Below are positions 9,013 to 15,976 of a DNA stretch of 20,445 bases, in pieces. This DNA comes from Coemansia sp. RSA 487 (Eukaryota; Kickxellomycota; Kickxellomycetes; Kickxellales; Kickxellaceae). Made by a program: the position numbers and the translations under genes. Positions within the stretch are counted from its first letter, which is position 1. Each line of letters starts with the position of its first letter. Under the pieces are notes generated by a model. The model made no database searches and had not been told where the DNA came from. It saw nothing but the letters and a program-made list of their open reading frames with translations. The stretch covers positions 1 through 20,445 of the forward strand of contig JANBRJ010000158.1 of assembly GCA_027577595.1 (NCBI GenBank). Reading direction: 5' to 3'.

Positions 9013-9627
9013 TTAATCTTTCTTTTCGTTCATCAGCTTGGCCATGACATTGCGTAGATGTACTTTGGCTTTTTCCAGGCCGTTGTTTTCCGCACGGCGA
9101 TACATATTGATAGCCAGCTCCAGCTGGCCTGTCGCCTCGTATACGCAAGCGAGGTTGTACTGGATCTCTGCGTCCTTGGGATCCAGCTCGACCGCCTTTT
9201 CCAAATGAAATATCGAAGTGTCCTTGTCCTTATTGTGTGTGAACCTCAAGTTTCCGTAGTTCACATGGGCATCGACTTTACTGGGATCCATATCGATTGA
9301 TCTTTTCCAATGCTCCAACGCCTTTTCGATATCGCCCATCGAGTAATAGCATAGCCCGATATTGTAATGTGCGTCCGACGAGGGGCTGACGGAGAGCGCG
9401 TGGATGAAATGATCTAGCGCCGTTCGTGCGTTTCCAGCAGATAGTGCGCTGACTCCCTTGGTCATGGATTCTTGTGCTTTTGTGCCCTCCCTTGTGAAAC
9501 CTGCGTCGGAGGCGTATGTCCGTTGCTGGTGGAAATGTACATTTGTTGCGCGGTTAGTTAATGCAAGTGGGCGTGTTGCTTTGACGCTGGATGAAAGCGC
9601 ACGTACGGCTAATTTGCGAATATACAT
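9013..9627 (-). CDS. mitochondrial tetratricopeptide-repeat protein
   Basis: 204 residues. The first 40 residues carry seven Arg/Lys and no acidic residue until D41, as in a mitochondrial matrix presequence. RTYAS at 36-40 fits the R-x-Y/(A,S) processing motif, with cleavage after Y38. The rest is about four TPR units: roughly 51-84 (SAGNARTALDHFIHAL), 85-117 (NIGLCYYSMGDIEKALEHW), 118-151 (HLEKAVELDPKD) and 152-185 (YNLACVYEATGQLELAINMY). TPRs form helical scaffolds for protein-protein contacts; the partner is not visible. There is a clear ATG, no intron is needed, and it shares a 275-base divergent promoter with RRN3. No specific orthologue recognised. Confidence 0.85.
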   Translation of the reverse strand: MYIRKLAVRALSSSVKATRPLALTNRATNVHFHQQRTYASDAGFTREGTKAQESMTKGVSALSAGNARTALDHFIHALSVSPSSDAHYNIGLCYYSMGDIEKALEHWKRSIDMDPSKVDAHVNYGNLRFTHNKDKDTSIFHLEKAVELDPKDAEIQYNLACVYEATGQLELAINMYRRAENNGLEKAKVHLRNVMAKLMNEKKD

Positions 9628-9902
9628 TTATATGTAGAGTAAATAAAGATAAAATAATAATTAAAGAAACAAGAAGCTCTGGGTATCACTAATTGATGAA
9701 GTTTGTGTTAGCCATCCAATTAATATTCCCAGTGATGATCAAGAGCTGTGTAATCGGATGATCAGCTTTGAACAAAAAAATCAGACTCGAATGTTTGTAA
9801 TAGTTTGGCTGCTTTGAAAAAAAAAAAAACTTTTCTCTTCTTCTTTCGAGAACTATGTTTTTAATTTCTTCTATTCACTCATTTGCATACTATTATATTT
9901 AA
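9628..9902. promoter_or_regulatory. divergent promoter, TPR gene / RRN3
   Basis: 275 bases between two start codons on opposite strands, so both promoters must lie here. It contains an exact direct repeat GATGATCA (9734-9741 and 9757-9764, 23 bases apart) around TGATCA palindromes, an A-run at about 9818-9831 and a CT-rich stretch before the RRN3 start, which lies just after ATTATATTTAA. Confidence 0.5.
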
Positions 9903-12326
9903 ATGCCAGCAAGAAAAGAAAGCGCGGCTTCACGGCCCATCAAGCGGGCAGTCAGCAAGTTAAGAAAGAGCACAGCCGTGGAGTCCTCCCCTGATAGCAC
10001 AGCCGAACAGACACAAAAAGATACTGACTCTACAGAAGAAGCAGAGCCAAACCCTGTCAATAGTAAAAAGATACAAAAAGGCTCTGGGTCTGGCGTATCT
10101 ATTGACAAGTCTGTGTTTTTGCGGAAATTCACAGAGAATGCACTGCAACAGTTTAAAGAGGTAAGTTTATCTTCTCCAGAAGCAACAGCAGCAAGGCAGA
10201 AAAAGAGAGAGCTTTTCTGTCTTCGGTTAGTTCGCCAAGTTTATATTTTTTTTATTGATTTTATACTCATGCCATGAGCAACAACTTGTTCTTATTAACT
10301 TGTTTCAAGCGCTGATACCATATACTAGGGCAATTCAGAAGAGTACTACAAACTGGTAAAGGTCTTTACGTTTTCAAAGTACACGTCATACTTGACGGCC
10401 AAAAAGTACGTCGAAGAGGTGATGCCTTGGATACCGGCGCTTTCGGAAAACATATCGGCGCTTGGAATCACGTATCGAGAGCTGGTTACCACGATATTCA
10501 GCAGCGACTGGGCAATATGCACCGACGAGCGGTTCGTCCACCGCTACGCGACCATGTGTCTCCAGATTCTTTCGGCGCACCCGACGTGGGTTCCGCAAGC
10601 AATGGCTGCGTTTGTCCGGTGGTTTACCTATGGCGCTCGTGAGAAAGAGGCGGCTGCGGCCCCGATGGTGCATGACCACTTGCATGCGCTTATTAAGGGA
10701 GTTTATCGCACAATCCCTACCTGCGGCACCAGCCTTGCGGCGGCCTTGGTCGATGCATGTCCTTTCAAGGCGGCCAAACCAAACACACAGGTTCTCTTTG
10801 TGCAGAATGCCCTCAGATGCCTTGATTATGCGACTGGTATCCGGCGACAGGTTCTCCAGTTGGTGCTCAACCATACAATTCAGATTGATGTCGAGGTTCA
10901 AGTGGAGCTTGAGGACCTGGAGTCTGAATCTGAGGAGGATGAGGAAGATGAAACAGAGGGTGCTGTGGAGGAAGGGATATTTGAGTTTGAGGAGGATACA
11001 GAAGACGCAAAGAACAGTGCAGCCAATACAAACAACGAGTCGGGCGATGACTCGGAGGCTGAGTCTGGATCGGACTCAGACTCAGACTCTGATTCGGGCT
11101 CTGGCACCGACTCAGAGTTTGGGGACTCTGGCGATGATCTGGGAAAAGTCAACTATAATGCTAAGAAGATCGTTGCCAAGTTGGATGCAGTTATGAGCAC
11201 GTTGTTTACGTGGCTAGAAAAGAATTCCCAAATAGATGTAGCGGCGGGCGAGGTGCCCGAATCTGCGTCCCAGCTTTTTCTTACTTTCCTTGATCTTTTC
11301 AATGCCATCGTGCTTCCTACATTCAAGTCACGGTATACCCAGTTCCTGCTGTTCTTCCTGTGCTCCAGAGACCCCCAGTATGCGGACGTGTTCCTGGGCA
11401 CGATGATGGGGAATGTCGGTGACCCTGTGCGCACCTTGGCTCAGGACAAAGTGTCCAGCGTCACCAAGGTCGCTGCAGCGTCATACCTTGGGAGCTTTGT
11501 GGCAAGGGCGAAATTCCTAACGCCCAAGATTGTTCGCAGTGTCGTTGGTGTTTTGATCCAGTGGGCCAACGCATACCTGGACTGGCAGGAGCAAATGGCC
11601 AAGGACAACGCGGCCGGCCAGAAACAGAGCAACAGACCACTGTACTCTCAGGTGCTGGGCGGGTCATCGGCACCCTTGCAGTTCACCGACTTTGAGCGCC
11701 ATGCGGTGTTCTATGCAGTGACACAGGCGACTCTCTACATGTTTTGCTTTCGGTGGCGCGACCTTGCTGAGGCATCTGGAGGAGGTCCGTTGGTAGAGAC
11801 TGAACTCGACAATCTGCACTGGTGCCACGAGGTCGAAGGAATGCAGCGCATCGTGTTTTCGAAGCTCAACCCGCTTCGCGCCTGCGCACCCGCTGTGGCT
11901 CAGCAGTTTGCTTCAGTGGCGAGCCAAACGAATTTCATGTTTTGCTATGCGATGCTACAGCAGAACCGCCGTAGCAACAATGCCGAAACAAATACGGGTT
12001 CGTCGGTAAGTGGATCGCAAGGCGACGCTTCTTCGAGCTCGCTGATGCTAAGCAGTTCGACCCATATTCTACGTGCTGGACTCGACACGTTCTTCCCGTT
12101 TGATCCGATGACCTTGCCTATCTCGCGGCAGTTTATCGACCCGATTTACTTTGAATGGAAGGATGTTGGTTCGGAATCCACAGACAACGAAGAAAGCGAC
12201 GACGATGAAGCCGGCGAGAGAGATGACGGGGCCAACGATAATGAGGCTGGTGTGGTTGAGCAAATGGTCGCCATGTCCATTTCCCCCATTGCGCCGCTCT
12301 CTGCGCTTCCTGGCGGCGCGTTTTGA
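9903..12326 (+). CDS. RRN3: RNA polymerase I-specific initiation factor Rrn3 (TIF-IA)
   Basis: Bridges RNA polymerase I to the rDNA core factor, so it sets rRNA synthesis and ribosome supply; acts in the nucleolus. Two exons, 9903-10160 and 10329-12326, give 751 residues. The intron is phase 0 with GTAAGT at 10161 and TAG at 10326-10328. Splicing joins LQQFKE to GNSEEYYKLVKVF. Family features: ETELDNLHWCHEVEGMQRIVFSK-like core positions, SYLGSFVARAKFL, a long acidic Ser/Asp/Glu loop (about 278-359) directly after LNHTIQIDVEVQVELEDLE, and the C-terminal FFPFDP (674-679) followed by FIDPIYFEWKDV. Yeast Rrn3 has the same order, with ELQNELDELDDD, SYLGSYIARAKKL and SYFPYDPLFL...YIEW. The acidic loop is rich in SD repeats that look like casein kinase 2 targets. 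The open frame of exon 2 alone has no nearby ATG (it begins with TTG at 10392), which supports the upstream exon. Confidence 0.95.
10161..10328 (+). other. RRN3: spliceosomal intron in RRN3
   Basis: 168 bases, donor GTAAGT, acceptor ATACTAG, with CTTATTAAC and GCTGAT as possible branch-point sites before a short pyrimidine-poor tail. If unspliced, the frame runs on for 38 codons to a stop, so retention would give a short truncated product. Confidence 0.85.
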
Positions 12327-12548
12327 CGCCTGTTTATTTTAACGCCTTTTGTTTTCTGTAATTTGACCAAGAAATAGATTGTCTTTGTAGTTCATTCAAA
12401 GCTAATGTTTTTTACATTTAAATATTTGTTGAGCTTGACATTAGTATTGGTATATGGCAGGTAGCAAGTTTTTTTCATTTGACAACAGATATATCGAAAT
12501 TCTGCAAACAAGGGTACAAACATATACGAGATGTTGCCACAAGGCAGA

Positions 12549-12749
12549 CTAAGAACGTTTTACTTTGTTGCTTGTGTCAGGAGTGATATATTTACCCTTC
12601 ACAAGTGGTGTTCTGCGCGTAGTGATGCTCTGGAAATACGCTTTGCCTAGTGTAATACCTTTTGCCGTTTTTCTTTTTCTTACTTTTGGCATTAGTGGTA
12701 TCTTATTTGCCTTTGGCTGGCTTTCGCTTGACGTTTTTGGAGTTTTCAT
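12549..12749 (-). CDS. small basic ORF, 66 residues (doubtful)
   Basis: ATG-started frame rich in Lys, Arg, Thr and Pro (KVRKRKTAKGITLGKAYF, RRTPLVKGKYITPDTSNKVK). It resembles a disordered nucleic-acid-binding tail. An in-frame stop lies directly before the ATG and no acceptor follows it, so it would be a stand-alone gene. Start context is weak (T at -3). The opposite strand is open too and reads as a hydrophobic 64-residue frame, which is what a Lys-rich/AT-rich stretch gives by mirror. Probably chance, kept because nothing else fills the region. Confidence 0.2.
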   Translation of the reverse strand: MKTPKTSSESQPKANKIPLMPKVRKRKTAKGITLGKAYFQSITTRRTPLVKGKYITPDTSNKVKRS

Positions 12750-13152
12750 TCACCGGTAGTTAGATACATCCGAGTTTTTATTTTTTGGTAAAAAAAAGCG
12801 GAACATGGGCTTGTTTTGATAAATGAAAATGTTTAAGAAAAGCAATAGGAAAATCGCAAAAATAAATAATAGATTCAAGGTCTAGGAATAATTTGTTCGT
12901 TATAAAATTTCGTTTTTAATCTGGAATCTCAAGCAATTCCCATCTAAAGTGGGGTGGAATTTACGTCCACATGTTACCATGGCTTAGCATTTGCAAGGGG
13001 GTAATGTGCGGAATTATAAAAAAAGCCATAGCATCGACATATTTGTTAATTTTTCCATGAACACGTACGAATTGTGCTGTACGGTTATCCAAAACCAGCA
13101 TTGTAAAATGTTTGCAAGTAAAGTTTGTTGGATTCAAAATGAATAAAAGCAA

Positions 13153-13183
13153 CCAATAGGAATGTTAAAAAAATATATAAAAA
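13153..13183 (+). promoter_or_regulatory. CCAAT and TATA pair without a coding gene downstream
   Basis: CCAATAGG is followed about 17 bases later by TATATAAAAA, both on the plus strand, the usual order of a core promoter. No open frame of note follows before the 3' end of the opposite-strand gene at 13434, so it could drive a non-coding or antisense transcript, or be chance in AT-rich DNA. Confidence 0.25.
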
Positions 13184-13317
13184 CCACACTCGAAAAAGAA
13201 AAACAGGCTGAAGGATTCAAAGAAGCTATTTGGATTTTGCTGTTGGTCACGTAAGAAGTCACAGAACAGCAAGCAAAAAACCAAAATCAAGAGAATTTAT
13301 AGCCAGAATTCCACAAC

Positions 13318-13336
13318 GCAACCATCCTGTGGTTGC
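13318..13336. repeat. 7-bp inverted repeat, 5-bp spacer
   Basis: GCAACCA and TGGTTGC flank tcctg and could form a short hairpin. A related palindrome, CAACCA-g-TGGTTG, lies at 25-37 with the same outer bases (TCCACAAC before, GTGGTTGCC at the right). Confidence 0.6.
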
Positions 13337-13433
13337 CACAATATTGCATGCTGCCATTTGCGATTCGGCTGGCCAATTCCAAAAGCACATTATGTAGACT
13401 TGTCCATTAATAAACACTCATCTGCCATGTTCC

Positions 13434-15041
13434 TCACGAAAGCTCAATCCCGCCTCCGCTGTAGCCTGTGATAACCTGAGGAGTGACTATGCCAATCTTT
13501 GGAGAAATCTTGGGATCTTTATCAATGAATTCATTGTAAACCTTCATTTGTGCTGTAGAATTCTTAACATCAGCTTCCTGGCTTTCAGCCGCAATGACAT
13601 CAATATCACTAGTTTCTTGGCTTTCGGATGAGCTTTCAGTGTCACTGAAGCCAATGTCATTGACATCGCTAGCAGCATACATATTGTTGAAAGGCACATA
13701 ACTGATTGCAAGAGGCTCGCCGATTCCGGTAGTGACAGTGTAGGGAACAGATATGGTGGATACAATGATCTGCTGCTCCTTCTGAGGCATCATGTTGACA
13801 GGTGCATACGAGTTGACGCCCGGCATGTTGGAGGTAACAGTGTATGTTTCAAAGCTGTAGTGGACATCAGTTTCGGTAATATAGACATCGGAGAACACAG
13901 TTTCTGTAACATAGCCAAGAGAAACAATGGTTTCTGTAGTGTATGACTCTCTAGACGAGACAGCCGAGGAGACAACGTTGTTATAGTCCTTGTTGGCCTC
14001 ATTGTTGCTGTTAGTGGCATTGTACTGATTGTTGGTATTGCTGCTGTCGTGATTGCCGTATCTAGAACCAGTGTATCCATACCTATATCTGTGTGCACCA
14101 TAGCTATTGTCTCCGTAATTGCCTTGTTCAGAATGGTCGTTTCTATGGTCGTTTTGCTCATAGCGGTTGTTTCTGTAATTATTCTGCTCATAACTATTGC
14201 CCCTGTAGCTATTATAGTTATTGCCATATCCATTGCCTTGGTATCCACCTTGATTGTTGTAGTTGCCCTGGTTATTGTAACCCCCTTGGTTGTTGTTATA
14301 GTTACTGTTACCCTGACCATAGTAATTGCCATTACCTTGGCCACCGAAACTACCCTTGATGTTAATGTTGGTATTGGAGTTTGCGGATTGCTGGTTGTTC
14401 ATGTAATTCATATTGCCATTCATGCTGTTGCCATTTTGCATCTGTTGCATCTGCTGCATATGTTGCATGTACTGCATTTGCTGAAGCTGTTGCATGTACT
14501 GCATTTCTTGCATCTGTTGCATTTGCTGGCTCTCTTGCATTTGCTGCATTTGCTGCATGTATTGCATCTGCTGCATAAACTCCAGACCGCCGCTGTTTTG
14601 CATACCACCAAACATGAAAGCAAGCGGATTGAAGCTCTGCATGAAACCGGTCTGCATGCCTCCGCCCATCATCGAGAATGGGTTATTCAGACCCATCATG
14701 GCATACATAAGCTCATTACCACCAAATGCATCCTTTGCATTCGCATCATTATCATTATTGTCCTCCTGGGTTACATCCTGGCTAGCTGTGGGCGTTGGGT
14801 TAGTCAGGTTGATAACAATGTTGTTGTTGTTGGCATTTCCGTTTGAGTTAACATCCGGTTCATTGGCGGCAGGAACCTGGTTGGTCACTGTGTTGAATAT
14901 GGAGTCAGTGATCGTCTTGTAATGACGCTTTTCGATAGCAGCTTCATCATGCGGAGTGGGCACGGGAGTGGACATGGCTACGCCTGCGTGGACCAAGCCC
15001 ATGAACCCGACAAGCCCAGATACAACCAACACGAGTTTCAT
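13434..15041 (-). CDS. secreted low-complexity protein with Met/Gln repeat
   Basis: 535 residues with a classic signal peptide (MKLVLVVSGLVGFMGLVHA, cleavage likely after A19) and a Kex2-type dibasic site EKR (37-39) that would release a short propeptide. The mature part has, in order: an Asn-rich linker; a Met/Gly-rich stretch (111-155); a nearly pure Met/Gln repeat built from MQQMQ (156-202); an Asn/Gly/Tyr/Gln-rich region (231-280); three 10-residue repeats with the core YEQNxxRN (283-312); a Thr/Val region with repeated TET (368-403, TTETIVSLGYVTETVFSDVY) seen in many fungal cell-wall proteins; and a Ser/Glu/Asp-rich tail. I see no cysteine or tryptophan in it and no C-terminal hydrophobic GPI-type signal. 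It is probably a wall- or matrix-associated structural protein, or a prion-like assembling one. No named family recognised. Confidence 0.85.
   Translation of the reverse strand: MKLVLVVSGLVGFMGLVHAGVAMSTPVPTPHDEAAIEKRHYKTITDSIFNTVTNQVPAANEPDVNSNGNANNNNIVINLTNPTPTASQDVTQEDNNDNDANAKDAFGGNELMYAMMGLNNPFSMMGGGMQTGFMQSFNPLAFMFGGMQNSGGLEFMQQMQYMQQMQQMQESQQMQQMQEMQYMQQLQQMQYMQHMQQMQQMQNGNSMNGNMNYMNNQQSANSNTNINIKGSFGGQGNGNYYGQGNSNYNNNQGGYNNQGNYNNQGGYQGNGYGNNYNSYRGNSYEQNNYRNNRYEQNDHRNDHSEQGNYGDNSYGAHRYRYGYTGSRYGNHDSSNTNNQYNATNSNNEANKDYNNVVSSAVSSRESYTTETIVSLGYVTETVFSDVYITETDVHYSFETYTVTSNMPGVNSYAPVNMMPQKEQQIIVSTISVPYTVTTGIGEPLAISYVPFNNMYAASDVNDIGFSDTESSSESQETSDIDVIAAESQEADVKNSTAQMKVYNEFIDKDPKISPKIGIVTPQVITGYSGGGIELS
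14106..14195 (-). repeat. three 30-bp repeats, decapeptide YEQNxxRN
   Basis: Residues 283-312 consist of SYEQNNYRNN, RYEQNDHRND and HSEQGNYGDN, three in-frame copies of one 10-residue unit with growing divergence towards the C-terminus. Confidence 0.75.
14436..14576 (-). repeat. Met/Gln codon repeat (MQQMQ)
   Basis: The DNA of residues 156-202 is an imperfect array of 6- to 9-base units alternating ATG and CAG/CAA codons, with single Tyr, Glu, Ser, Leu or His substitutions. Such arrays expand and contract by slippage. Confidence 0.85.
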
Positions 15042-15976
15042 TCTTCTCTGCGTGCTCTAGAGAGTTTGTGGCAATATCGTATTTACCTAACAGATATTCC
15101 TATAACAGTAACTTGTAAATGCCAGCAAGTATGAGAAAGCAGGAAATGATAATATTGCTGTTTGGATGGAGTAGAGCAATATTGGCGCTTGCGCACAATT
15201 ATTCAAATATAAAAATTAGTAAAGTTGCTAGGAATAGTATAGAAATGTTTAAATTGAGAACAAAAAACTGGGTGAATGAAAAAGAAGGATATTGCTAAAT
15301 AACATAAAAATAATGAAAATGTGAACTGGTGGGTTTTTTGACGTGTGGTCCATTCACATTTTTTTCTTCACTTGATGTAAACGTGCCAAGTGTAAACCTT
15401 CGCTCTTTTTTTTTCTTAAAGCGAGACTTGAATCATAGACATACAAAATGGGCATGCACAAAAAATATAAAGAGACTAATGGTTCTTTTGACAAGTGGGT
15501 CAAATGGGTTCAATGCAGTGAAGAGAGTTTACATGTACACAATGTGTCTTTTTGAATGAATACGTGCGCGGTTAGCAGCACGAATATTTATAAATGCTTC
15601 CTTTGAAGAAAAGCGTGTTCAGTAATGCAAACACACACACGAAATGTATAATAAAAAATAAAGACAGCCGGAGTCTTTTGTAATCCTCATTGAACAAACA
15701 GGCTCTCTTTTATGTTAAGAGAAAGGTTAAAAAGCATGAGCATCAAAAGAACAAGGAAAATGGAAAGCAGCTGTTTTTCTAGAAAATAAAACCCATGTGC
15801 AAAAAAGTATTTTGTAGTACGCATTTCAAACTCAGAGTCGCTACTGAAAAGCAGTTTCTAATTTAGGCAGCAAACAGAGCATTCTCCATTCTAGCTTGCA
15901 ATAAATGTACGCAGTTCAGTTTATAAAAGAAAAACAGAGTAAAAACTGATAACCAAAGGCAAATCAAATCAATGCT
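15042..15976. other. intergenic, AT-rich
   Basis: 935 bases between two minus-strand genes; the left part must carry the promoter of the secreted-protein gene. It holds A/T runs and plus-strand TATA-like strings (ATATTTATAAATG near 15585, TATAAAA at 15922-15928), but no frame with protein-like composition on either strand and no RNA gene that I can recognise. Confidence 0.5.

Larger units (their letters stand above)
12327..13433. other. intergenic region between convergent genes
   Basis: About 1.1 kb, AT-rich, between the 3' ends of RRN3 (+) and the secreted-protein gene (-). It holds a weak small minus ORF (12549-12749), a plus-strand CCAAT (13153-13157) followed by TATATAAAAA (13174-13183), and a 7-bp inverted repeat GCAACCA-tcctg-TGGTTGC (13318-13336). 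No convincing gene otherwise. Confidence 0.5.

Noticed and set aside
14436-14576. Met/Gln array considered as a CRISPR-like or satellite repeat
   Set aside because: Units are codon-sized, without spacers, and remain in frame inside a clear secreted-protein gene.
14049-14846. Plus-strand frame of 265 residues made of Leu/His/Val/Ile repeats
   Set aside because: Mirror of the Met/Gln and Asn-rich codons of the secreted protein; the minus strand has the signal peptide and Kex2 site.
15922-15928. Plus-strand TATAAAA
   Set aside because: No gene on the plus strand follows; it points into the 3' end of the sorting-nexin gene and AT-rich DNA gives such strings often.
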